DNA of 5,351 bases from an uncultured Anaerostipes sp. (GCA_900756035.1 CAAEIR010000166.1:1-5351); one strand, 5' to 3'. Counted from the stretch's first letter, positions 1 to 5,287 are shown. The notes: generated by a model not told the origin, from the sequence alone. Numbers and translations are program-made.

Positions 1-1
1 A

Positions 2-190
2 GAATTTCGTCAGTCCCCTAAATCTTTAGATTTATGTGTGACAGATGAGCAGGAATTGCACACTTCAAATCAGCGATTGGAAGTCAGAACAAAAAAATCA
101 AAAGGAAAAGGATGTAAAAAGACAGAATCAAACCTCTGTTTTCTTTTTATGTCCTTTTTTGTTTACATGAAAGGAGTTTTTTATGAGTGA
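2..190 (+). CDS. Possible 3' end of an upstream gene (partial, doubtful)
   Basis: One frame stays open from base 2 to a TGA at 188-190. Its first 44 or so codons look protein-like: a charged, hydrophilic stretch containing TDEQELHTSNQRLEVRTKK and then a basic tail. The last 25 codons run through a strong terminator hairpin and the next gene's ribosome binding site, and translate to an odd Phe-rich segment. The stop also lies beyond the next gene's ATG at 183. This may be the true C-terminus of an upstream protein, or a frame that is open by chance. The other two + frames close at 19-21 and 27-29, so an upstream gene could instead end there. No family is recognised. Confidence 0.3.
   Translation, partial: EFRQSPKSLDLCVTDEQELHTSNQRLEVRTKKSKGKGCKKTESNLCFLFMSFFVYMKGVFYE
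106..160 (+). terminator. Long hairpin terminator before the first gene
   Basis: The left arm (106-126) pairs with the right arm (135-158) around an 8-nt loop. Pairing is nearly continuous, with two G-U pairs and one 3-nt T bulge, and the arm ends in TCC followed by six T (155-160). This is a typical intrinsic terminator shape for a transcript entering from upstream. The ribosome binding site of the next gene starts about 10 bases later and I see no promoter between them, so the hairpin may only attenuate transcription. Confidence 0.7.
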
Positions 191-509
191 TATTTTATAT
201 GTAATTATTTTTGTTAGCGCTTTTTTTGCCTTAATGGGTGGAGTTTACTGTTCAGGATACTTATTGGTAAAGCACTGCAGTGTATTTAGAAAATTGTTTA
301 TCAGAATTTATAATTCTATACAATTTCAGGAAGATGATAAAGTCTCCTGTTTCGCAGATTTCTTTGACGAAGAAGCTTACAATTTGGATACCGATATTGA
401 ACTCGATATTTGGGAAGAAGAAAGGCAAAAAGAAGAGGAAAGGACACCAAAGTACCAAAAGAAGAAAAAAGTACCAAAGCTGTGGAAAAGAAAGCGTTGG
501 TTTTTGTAA
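183..509 (+). CDS. Small single-pass membrane protein with charged cytoplasmic tail
   Basis: This 108-residue protein belongs to no family I recognise. Residues 4-29 form one hydrophobic segment (LYVIIFVSAFFALMGG...), followed at once by Lys, His, Arg and Lys. By the positive-inside rule this predicts a short outside N-terminus and a cytoplasmic C-terminus. The tail is split by charge: residues 50-87 are strongly acidic (EDD, DFFDEE, DTDIELDIWEEE), and residues 90-105 are strongly basic (KYQKKKK, KLWKRKR). The start is supported by AAGGAG at 171-176, six bases before the ATG. It is the first gene of a same-strand block and lies just after a terminator hairpin. A membrane anchor for a partner protein, or an accessory or phage-type small protein, would fit, but nothing in the sequence fixes a role. 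Confidence 0.7.
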   Translation: MSDILYVIIFVSAFFALMGGVYCSGYLLVKHCSVFRKLFIRIYNSIQFQEDDKVSCFADFFDEEAYNLDTDIELDIWEEERQKEEERTPKYQKKKKVPKLWKRKRWFL

Positions 510-546
510 TGCACCAAAAGAGAGAAACGTGCATAAATCCATTTTT

Positions 547-616
547 CACCATTTTGGTGTTTTGGAGCATGAATTTAAAGAAAAAGTAAGCAATGACGCT
601 AAAATGCGTTTTATTT
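547..616 (+). other. Two weak hairpins in the 128-base gap before the DUF1351 gene
   Basis: CACCA (547-551) and TGGTG (555-559) form a 5-bp stem with a 3-nt loop, followed by TTTTGG. Further on, ACGC (596-599) and GCGT (606-609) pair across TAAAAT, followed by TTTATTTA just before the ribosome binding site at 621-626. Both resemble weak terminators or RNA processing stems. The stems are short, so they may be chance. No convincing promoter was found in 510-637. Confidence 0.25.
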
Positions 617-637
617 ATGAAAGGAGTTTTATAACGT

Positions 638-1753
638 ATGAAAGTATTAGAATCAACAAATCAACCTCAAATTCCAGTAGAAGCAAATATGGACTATGAA
701 GTGGCAGCAGATCCATTTCAGATTCAGATTGCGAATTATCAACCAGGTCCTATTTTGTTTAATGGGAAAAATCTAAGAGATAGCATCGAACAAATCAATC
801 AAATCTATGAAACTCTTCAATACACAGGAGAGGATCAAGAAGAAATTAAAAAAATGAAAAAAGAGCTTGCGAAGTTGAGAAAAGTTGACAAATCCATCAA
901 ATCAAAAGTGTCGCAAATTAAAGAGGAATACATGAAATCCTTTAATGCGTTCGAGGGGGAAGTTAATGAAACACGAAATTTACTTGATAAATCTATTAGT
1001 AACTTAGCGAAGCAATCAACAGAATTTGAAGAAAAGCGAAAAAAGGAAAAACGGAAAGAAATTGAAGCATTTTTCAAGGAAACTGATTTGCCGATTCGTT
1101 TGGATCAAATTTTTGAAGAACGGTGGTTAAATGTTTCAACGACAATGGCGTCTATCAAAAGAACGATTATAGCATCTAAGGAACAATGTGAAAAAGATCT
1201 GGAAAGCTTAGCTTCATGCGAAAAATACTACAAAGAAGTAAAAGAGGAATATCTTAAAACATTAGATCTTTCTGCTGCATTAAAAAAGAATGAATTACTT
1301 CTAGAACAAGAACAACTCATTGTAAAAAGAGAAACAGAGAGAAAGCAAAAACAAAGGGAGCGGAGGGAAGAGTCTGAAACAAAGCAAGTAGGTTTTGATT
1401 TTGATCCTCTGTCTGAAACGGAGCAGATAGGCTTTGGGTTCGATCAGGCGTTTACTGAAACTCATCGACAGCCTAGTGCGTCTTTTGAAGATCCCGTTTG
1501 GCATGAAAATCAAAGAACTAAGGATGGATTCGAACCAGTTCCGCCAGATTTCTCTTTTGAAAATTTAACAAATGAAGTGCCACAAAGCCTTGGAAATGAT
1601 ACATCTGAACCAGTGTTATCGAATGAATCATCCGTTCTTTCTGCCCAAGATGAACGAATGGAAGTTAGTTTTAAACTAGGAATCAGAGTAGATCAAGTTC
1701 CAATTTTTTTAAAATTTTTGGAAGACAATGGAATTACGTTTACGAGGCTGTAA
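638..1753 (+). CDS. DUF1351 domain-containing coiled-coil protein
   Basis: This 371-residue hydrophilic protein matches the DUF1351 pattern found in phages and mobile elements of Firmicutes. Residues 33-65 (NYQPGPILFNGKNLRDSIEQ...Y) are the family entry motif. Residues 66-145 are the Lys/Glu-rich coiled coil (AKLRKVDKSIKSKVSQIKEEYM...FEGEV, then FEEKRKKEKRKEIEAFF). Residues 151-165 (LPIRLDQIFEERWLN) are the conserved 'WLN' region. Residues 222-246 are a second charged helix. Residues 247-335 look disordered and carry a 13-residue repeat (SETKQVGFDFDPL, SETEQIGFGFDQA). The C-terminus (MEVSFKLGIRVDQVPIFLKFLEDNGITFTRL) matches the usual small end domain. AAGGAG at 621-626 supports the ATG. DUF1351 genes usually neighbour recombination or replication genes; the biochemical function is unknown. 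The protein is probably cytoplasmic. Confidence 0.88.
   Translation: MKVLESTNQPQIPVEANMDYEVAADPFQIQIANYQPGPILFNGKNLRDSIEQINQIYETLQYTGEDQEEIKKMKKELAKLRKVDKSIKSKVSQIKEEYMKSFNAFEGEVNETRNLLDKSISNLAKQSTEFEEKRKKEKRKEIEAFFKETDLPIRLDQIFEERWLNVSTTMASIKRTIIASKEQCEKDLESLASCEKYYKEVKEEYLKTLDLSAALKKNELLLEQEQLIVKRETERKQKQRERREESETKQVGFDFDPLSETEQIGFGFDQAFTETHRQPSASFEDPVWHENQRTKDGFEPVPPDFSFENLTNEVPQSLGNDTSEPVLSNESSVLSAQDERMEVSFKLGIRVDQVPIFLKFLEDNGITFTRL
1373..1450 (+). repeat. 39-bp imperfect tandem repeat in the DUF1351 gene
   Basis: Two copies with period 39 begin at TCTGAAAC (1373 and 1412) and encode SETKQVGFDFDPL and SETEQIGFGFDQA. They sit in the disordered segment between the coiled coil and the C-terminal domain. 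Substitutions between the copies show that the duplication is not recent. Confidence 0.7.
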
Positions 1754-1820
1754 ATGTATGGTAATATATCACAATGAAAGCGATAATAATATGATGTGTT
1801 TTGAGGTGCGAAATTGCATA

Positions 1821-1827
1821 GAAGGGA
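1821..1827 (+). promoter_or_regulatory. Ribosome binding site choosing the YhaM-like start
   Basis: GAAGGGA lies about 9 bases before the ATG at 1836. It favours that start over in-frame ATGs at 1728 (overlaps the DUF1351 gene) and 1758 (preceded only by a weaker GAGG). Confidence 0.6.
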
Positions 1828-1835
1828 AGAAAAAA

Positions 1836-2756
1836 ATGTTAAAAGATTTAAAAGAAGGTTCTTGTAGCCTTGTTTGTATGGTAAAGGGAGTTGAAGAATT
1901 AAAGACGAGAACAAACAAACCTTATTTAGTTGTTACCATTTCTGATAAGGAAAAAACAGAAATCAAGGCTAAAATATGGGATACAACGAAGGAAGATTTG
2001 GAATCTCTGGGAACAAAATTAATTTATTGCCAGATTAGTGTATCCATTTACCATGATGCATTGAATTATGTCATTGATCGTTACAGAGAAGCAACGGAAG
2101 AAGAGGGTGTGATTACAGACTTTCTAAAAACATCACCAATCTCTGGGGAACAAATGTTTCAAATGATTTATACCTTTGCTAAAGGTTTTAAGGATTCGGA
2201 TTATCGGATGCTCGTATGTAAAATTTATGAGAAATATCAAGATAAATTGTTGTTATGGGGTGCAGCAAAAGCGGTTCATCATAACATGATTTCTGGATTA
2301 TTGTATCATACATATCGAATGTTACAATCGGCGGTTGCATTGTCAAAAATTTATCCGTTTCGAAATGAATTGTTGTATACAGGAGTCATTCTTCATGACA
2401 TTGGAAAACTCATCGAGTTATCTACGAATCAGGAAGGAGTTTCTGATTATACAGTCAAAGGAAGCTTGCTTGGTCACTCCTTATTGGGCTGTGAAATTTT
2501 AAGAGATTTCGGAACCCAATTACAGATTCCGGAAGAAAAACTGATAGTGTTATGTCACTTGATTGCTTCACATCATGGAAATCTTCAATGGGGAGCAATT
2601 CAGGAACCTAAAATTACAGAAGCCTTTTTGCTTCATCATTTGGATGTTGTGGATGCAGGAATGTTTCAGTTAGAAAACTTGCAGACAGTACCGGGAACGT
2701 TTAGTGAAAAGATTTTTGGTTTAAATAATCAAAAATACTACTGCCCTTTGGTGTAG
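1836..2756 (+). CDS. YhaM-type 3'-5' exoribonuclease (OB-fold plus HD domain)
   Basis: This 306-residue protein has the two-domain layout of YhaM, whose B. subtilis member is about 314 residues. Residues 1-85 are the nucleic-acid-binding OB fold (NKPYLVVTISDKEKTEIKAKIWD). A helical linker follows. Residues 145-275 are the metal-dependent HD domain: HHN (148-150), SGLLYH (153-158), the signature ILHDIGK with H187-D188, GH (213-214), H241, SHHG (245-248) and LHHLDVVDA (266-274). The C-terminus FGLNNQKYYCP is also typical. All expected metal ligands are present, so activity is likely: 3'-5' degradation of RNA and perhaps single-stranded DNA in the cytoplasm. Translation could start at 1758 or 1728 and add 26 or 36 Cys-rich residues, but homology begins at MLKDLKEG. 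Beside a DUF1351 gene it is probably an element-borne paralogue, not the housekeeping copy. Confidence 0.85.
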   Translation: MLKDLKEGSCSLVCMVKGVEELKTRTNKPYLVVTISDKEKTEIKAKIWDTTKEDLESLGTKLIYCQISVSIYHDALNYVIDRYREATEEEGVITDFLKTSPISGEQMFQMIYTFAKGFKDSDYRMLVCKIYEKYQDKLLLWGAAKAVHHNMISGLLYHTYRMLQSAVALSKIYPFRNELLYTGVILHDIGKLIELSTNQEGVSDYTVKGSLLGHSLLGCEILRDFGTQLQIPEEKLIVLCHLIASHHGNLQWGAIQEPKITEAFLLHHLDVVDAGMFQLENLQTVPGTFSEKIFGLNNQKYYCPLV

Positions 2757-2761
2757 CCATG

Positions 2762-2768
2762 AAAGGAG
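2762..2768 (+). promoter_or_regulatory. Ribosome binding site choosing the start at 2778
   Basis: AAAGGAG directly touches an in-frame ATG at 2769, too close for initiation, but lies 9 bases before the ATG at 2778. The ATG at 2778 is therefore preferred; an ATG at 2787 is a weaker option. Confidence 0.65.
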
Positions 2769-2777
2769 ATGTGTGAT

Positions 2778-3251
2778 ATGGGAGCGATGAACGAAAATAA
2801 AATTCAGCGGATTATGAATTCTTACTATTGTGCCTACTACATGTATGAAAGACTCCGTCAGGAATGGCAACAAAAACAATGGATTGATTGGAGCACTGCT
2901 CAGAAACAGAAAGACCTTTTGTTAAAAGAGTCAAAATATCATCCGGCAATTTTGACATCCCTTATGGACGAGTTGTTTCAGTATACAAAACTGTGTACAC
3001 AGGGCAATGAGGTTGCGTATGATTTCTGGCAAGCGTGTCAGGATACCTTCAACATTGTACAACCGTATTGTTGCTTGAATCTGCTAACAGAAAATGAAAT
3101 TTTCCATCAGTGTGAAGCTGTCTTTCCTAAACTGAATGGTAAATGTTCAGAATTGCAAATGAGTAATTCAAAAGAAGCAGTCGATTTGTATATTCGTATT
3201 TGTGTCACAGCAGTTGATGCCTTAGAAATAATTGCGTGGACATATCAGTAG
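2778..3251 (+). CDS. Hypothetical protein, Cys- and aromatic-rich, probably helical
   Basis: This protein has 157 residues from the preferred ATG, or 160 from the less likely ATG at 2769. I do not recognise a family. The N-terminus is rich in Tyr and Trp (SYYCAYYMYERLRQEWQQKQWIDW), and the pattern of hydrophobic and charged residues suggests a compact all-helical cytoplasmic protein. There are eight cysteines, including a CC pair in PYCCLNLL, but no CxxC pair that would indicate a zinc finger. There is no signal peptide or membrane segment. It starts 21 bases after the YhaM-like gene and is followed 22 bases later by the next gene, so the three are very likely co-transcribed. A role alongside the nuclease or the DUF1351 protein is possible from position only. 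Confidence 0.7.
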   Translation: MGAMNENKIQRIMNSYYCAYYMYERLRQEWQQKQWIDWSTAQKQKDLLLKESKYHPAILTSLMDELFQYTKLCTQGNEVAYDFWQACQDTFNIVQPYCCLNLLTENEIFHQCEAVFPKLNGKCSELQMSNSKEAVDLYIRICVTAVDALEIIAWTYQ

Positions 3252-3260
3252 AAGGATGGA

Positions 3261-3265
3261 AAGGA
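3261..3265 (+). promoter_or_regulatory. Ribosome binding site choosing the start at 3274
   Basis: AAGGA within GGAAAGGAAA lies 8 bases before the ATG at 3274. The in-frame ATG at 3256 and TTG at 3232 have no binding site at a workable distance, and the TTG overlaps the previous gene. Confidence 0.55.
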
Positions 3266-3273
3266 AATCATAT

Positions 3274-3585
3274 ATGTTTGGATCATGGAAAATAGCAGAA
3301 GCCACTTTGTTAGAAAGAGAATCAAAACCTGCTTACCATCGAAAGGAAATGGAAGTACGGGCTTGGAAAAATAAGAAGAAAAAGGGACCTGGAAAAAGAG
3401 TTGCTCTTGTCATCTTAACACAAAACGGAGATATCTTTCCAGTTGATTTAAATGTAAAAAAAGTCAAAAATAATGAAATTATAAGATATCAAATTGAAGT
3501 GGCAAAAGCGTATTTACAGGCAATTCGTGATGAAGAGATTCCAAATTGGAAAAGCTTTTATCCGTATAAGAAAAGAACTATGTAA
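3274..3585 (+). CDS. Small basic hypothetical protein
   Basis: This 103-residue protein is not in a family I recognise. The first half is highly charged and basic (ERESKPAYHRKEMEVRAWKNKKKKGPGKR). The middle (VALVILTQNGDIFPVDLNVKKV) looks like two beta strands joined by a turn. The remainder (IIRYQIEVAKAYLQAIRDEEIPNWKSF) looks like a helix. A small nucleic-acid-binding or adaptor protein would fit this composition, but that is inference. It begins 22 bases after the previous stop and ends eight bases before a strong terminator, making it the last gene of the 183-3585 block. An upstream start would add 6 or 14 residues but has poorer initiation signals. Confidence 0.65.
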   Translation: MFGSWKIAEATLLERESKPAYHRKEMEVRAWKNKKKKGPGKRVALVILTQNGDIFPVDLNVKKVKNNEIIRYQIEVAKAYLQAIRDEEIPNWKSFYPYKKRTM

Positions 3586-3592
3586 TCTTAGG

Positions 3593-3620
3593 GGGAAGAG
3601 GATTCGTCTTCCCTTTTTTT
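3593..3620 (+). terminator. Intrinsic terminator closing the first gene block
   Basis: GGGAAGA (3593-3599) pairs perfectly with TCTTCCC (3607-3613) around a 7-nt loop, followed by seven T (3614-3620). The T-run directly touches the GAAAGGA ribosome binding site of the next gene, so transcripts that read through would carry the hairpin just before that start. Confidence 0.8.
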
Positions 3621-3637
3621 GAAAGGATGTGTATAAA

Positions 3638-4222
3638 ATGTGTGGAGAAACACATGCAACAGTTGGTGTTGCAAGTGCAGTAATGATTTTGCAGCCAAAA
3701 ACAATGGAGGAACTCTTATTGATCAGTCTTGTGGGAGGAGCTGCAGGCATCATTCCCGATATTGATATAAAGGATTCCAAAGCAAGAATTCAGTATTACA
3801 GAGGTGTCAAGTGCTTTGCTGTTTTCTTAGTGTTTATTACAGCAATAGGACGTATTACTCCGATAAAAATCATTTCATCAGCGAGCATTCATGCGAAGAT
3901 TTTTGGGATATGTCTTTTCCTTTCGGTATGTTTTGTAGCTATCTTAACGAAACATCGGACATTCACTCATTCTATTGTGGGGCTGCTGACGTTTTCTTTG
4001 AGTGTGTACTTAATAGATCCGTATGCGTGGAAGATTTTTGCAGTAGGAATGAGCGCCCATCTTTTTCTGGATCTGACAACAAAATCTGGAATTCCTTTGT
4101 TTTATCCATTGAGAAAAGAATATAGTTTTCGGATAGGAAGAACCGGGGATCTACTGGATACGATCTGCGGATTTGCGGGATCTGTTGTAGTTATTTATTA
4201 TATTTCTACTAGATTTTTGTGA
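3638..4222 (+). CDS. YdjM/DUF457-family membrane-bound metal-dependent hydrolase-like protein
   Basis: This 194-residue membrane protein carries the family hallmarks in order: the N-terminal MCGETHATVG (H6), G-x-IPDID at residues 37-43, HRTFTHS with H106 and H111, and SAHLFLDLTTKSGIPLFYP with H141 and D145. The conserved His and Asp residues are thought to form a metal site. Hydrophobic segments lie near residues 11-17, 26-39, 58-70, 86-103, 112-126 and 178-191, consistent with an integral membrane protein. Family members are annotated as metal-dependent hydrolases; the E. coli member YdjM is LexA-regulated, and the substrate is not established. Start: AAAGGA at 3622-3627 is 10 bases before the ATG at 3638, whereas an in-frame GTG at 3629 is too close. 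No promoter is evident upstream, so expression may depend on readthrough. No LexA-like box was seen. Confidence 0.85.
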   Translation: MCGETHATVGVASAVMILQPKTMEELLLISLVGGAAGIIPDIDIKDSKARIQYYRGVKCFAVFLVFITAIGRITPIKIISSASIHAKIFGICLFLSVCFVAILTKHRTFTHSIVGLLTFSLSVYLIDPYAWKIFAVGMSAHLFLDLTTKSGIPLFYPLRKEYSFRIGRTGDLLDTICGFAGSVVVIYYISTRFL

Positions 4223-4251
4223 ATTTTGCTGTAGAGAAAATTTTGTAATAT

Positions 4252-4280
4252 TTGAATTTTTGCAAAAAAAGATATATAAT
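4252..4280 (+). promoter_or_regulatory. Near-consensus vegetative promoter of the nuclease gene
   Basis: TTGAAT (4252-4257, -35) and a perfect TATAAT (4275-4280, -10) are separated by exactly 17 bases. Transcription would start near 4287, leaving a leader of only about 14 bases before the ATG at 4301, with GGGGG at 4291-4295 as the likely ribosome binding core. A perfect 12-bp palindrome (TTTTTGCAAAAA, 4257-4268) fills much of the spacer and could be an operator, although it is AT-rich. Confidence 0.75.
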
Positions 4281-4300
4281 ACAACAAAAAGGGGGAAAAG

Positions 4301-5251
4301 ATGAGAACGGAAATTTCGAAAGATATCGACTTGGCAGAAGCGAGAATACAATATGATAAATACTGCAAAAAAGTGTTAAGTAATAAAGTGATTCTTGCAT
4401 GGATTCTGCGAAGAACCGTCAAAGAGTTTGCACAGTGTAGTATCGATGAGATTGAGCTGTGTATTGAAGATACTCCCGAAGTATCTACAGTTAAGGTAAA
4501 TCCAGGAGAGAGCAATCTTGAAAAGATTACCGGTATATCTACGGAAGATGCGGTGAACGAAGAGGGTGTTATTTTTTACGACATTCGATTTTTTGCATAC
4601 CTTCCGGGAAAGAATGAAAAAATCAAGCTGATCGTAAATGTGGAAGCACAAAAAAAGTTCCGACCGGGATACCAATTGGTCACACGAGGAATTTTCTATT
4701 CTGCTCGAATGCTCTCCGCACAGTTGGGAATAGAATTCATCATTCCTGAGTATGACAATATCAAGAAGGTTTACTCCATTTGGATATGTATGAACTCACC
4801 AAGCTATATTGGAAATGCAATTTCTGAGTATTGTATTGAGAAAAATGATGTTGTACCAGGAATACCGGATGAAAGAGAAGCGTACGATAAAATGTCGGTT
4901 ATCATGGTTTGCTTGAATGAGAAAACGAAAACTGAAGATGATTTTCTGAAGATGTTGAATGTTTTGTTGTCTCCGGAGATGCCAAAAAAAGAGAAGAAAC
5001 AAACATTGGAAGATGACTATCAGATTCCAATGAACAATGAACTGGGAAGGGAGTTGAACATTATGTGTAATTTGTCAGAGTTAGTAGAAGAAAAAGGCAT
5101 GGAAAAAGGCATGGAAAAAGGCATGGAAGAAGGTATAAAACAAGGGAAAATTGTGACTTTAGCAGATTTGGTTAGAGAAGGAATTCTTCCTTTGGCAGAT
5201 GCTGCGAAAAGAGCCGGACTCACCGAAAGTCAGTTTAAAAAGTATTTATAG
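4301..5251 (+). CDS. Rpn/PF12784-type PD-(D/E)XK nuclease ('transposase' family)
   Basis: This 316-residue protein has the features of the PD-(D/E)XK family annotated as 'Rpn recombination-promoting nuclease/putative transposase', common in Lachnospiraceae. The catalytic core is visible: D94 in IFYDIRFFAY, then a strand with E115-A-Q117 in LIVNVEAQKK, the D...ExQ form of the motif. A helix with R129 (RGIFYSARMLSAQLG) and the strand VYSIWICMN (157-165) follow. Residues 263-283 are the hallmark Glu/Lys/Gly repeat (EEKGMEKGMEKGMEEGIKQGK). The C-terminus ADAAKRAGLTESQF (299-312) resembles a helix-turn-helix. Known Rpn proteins are DNases linked to RecA-independent recombination and phage defence. 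The gene is intact with its own promoter and terminator. No insertion-sequence ends are certain, so a solitary defence or recombination gene is more likely than an active transposon. Confidence 0.87.
   Translation: MRTEISKDIDLAEARIQYDKYCKKVLSNKVILAWILRRTVKEFAQCSIDEIELCIEDTPEVSTVKVNPGESNLEKITGISTEDAVNEEGVIFYDIRFFAYLPGKNEKIKLIVNVEAQKKFRPGYQLVTRGIFYSARMLSAQLGIEFIIPEYDNIKKVYSIWICMNSPSYIGNAISEYCIEKNDVVPGIPDEREAYDKMSVIMVCLNEKTKTEDDFLKMLNVLLSPEMPKKEKKQTLEDDYQIPMNNELGRELNIMCNLSELVEEKGMEKGMEKGMEEGIKQGKIVTLADLVREGILPLADAAKRAGLTESQFKKYL
5047..5053 (+). promoter_or_regulatory. Internal ribosome binding site inside the nuclease gene
   Basis: AAGGGAG lies 9 bases before an in-frame ATG at 5063 (Met255 of the nuclease). 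It is a better Shine-Dalgarno match than the one before the gene's own start and suggests internal initiation. Confidence 0.4.
5063..5251 (+). CDS. Possible gene-internal small protein (C-terminal part of the nuclease)
   Basis: Initiation at Met255 would produce a 62-residue protein (MCNLSELVEEKG...) made of the Glu/Lys/Gly repeat and the C-terminal helix-turn-helix-like segment, without the nuclease core. The support is the AAGGGAG site at optimal spacing and the fact that this is a natural domain boundary. Gene-internal C-terminal proteins that bind and inhibit the full-length nuclease have been reported for E. coli Rpn genes, to my recollection. Here the small protein is inferred only. No convincing internal promoter was seen, so it would be translated from the full-length message. 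Confidence 0.35.
   Translation: MCNLSELVEEKGMEKGMEKGMEEGIKQGKIVTLADLVREGILPLADAAKRAGLTESQFKKYL
5090..5137 (+). repeat. 12-bp tandem repeat within the nuclease gene
   Basis: GAAAAAGGCATG occurs three times perfectly (5090-5101, 5102-5113, 5114-5125), followed by a degenerate fourth copy (GAAGAAGGTATA, 5126-5137). Each copy encodes four residues (EKGM, then EEGI). Perfect copies suggest recent slippage expansion or contraction that keeps the reading frame. Confidence 0.9.
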
Positions 5252-5256
5252 AAAAG

Positions 5257-5287
5257 AAAGGCTGAGGATTTTTCCTTAGCCTTTTTT
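5257..5287 (+). terminator. Terminator of the nuclease gene
   Basis: A 12-bp stem (5257-5268 with 5273-5284, one G-T pair, core GGCTGAGGA/TCCTTAGCC) has a 4-nt T loop and ends in six T (5282-5287). It begins five bases after the nuclease stop codon. Read on the other strand it is followed by TTTCTTTTC, so it may also work weakly in reverse. Confidence 0.85.

Noticed and set aside
19..34. Short inverted repeat TAAATCT-TT-AGATTTA
   Set aside because: Perfect but only 7 bp, AT-rich and with a 2-base centre; no matching copy or T-run in the window to give it a role.
465..471. A-run (AAAAAAG) in the first gene as a -1 frameshift site
   Set aside because: The run is in the wrong phase for the canonical X-XXY-YYZ arrangement, and the protein ends sensibly without a shift.
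449..478. Direct repeat AAAGTACCAAA (449-459 and 468-478)
   Set aside because: Two 11-bp copies in an A-rich Lys-coding tail with a 19-base period that is not a multiple of three; likely chance.
261..542. Minus-strand hydrophobic frames opposite the first gene
   Set aside because: Phe/Leu-rich products are what the complement of an A-rich basic coding region gives; no initiation signals.
280..699. 139-codon overlapping + frame across the first two genes
   Set aside because: No ribosome binding site, low-complexity Lys/Ser-rich product, and it overlaps two frames that have clear initiation signals.
3546..3570. TTGGAA...TATAAG as a promoter for the YdjM-like gene
   Set aside because: The spacer is only 13 bases, and the start would lie upstream of the terminator hairpin.
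3811..4125. 104-codon overlapping + frame inside the YdjM-like gene
   Set aside because: Cys/Ser/Phe-rich product with no binding site, inside a gene whose own frame keeps all family motifs.
4222..4242. AATTTT/AAAATT pairing after the YdjM-like gene as a terminator
   Set aside because: Six A-T pairs only, a 9-nt loop and no clean T-run; too weak to call.
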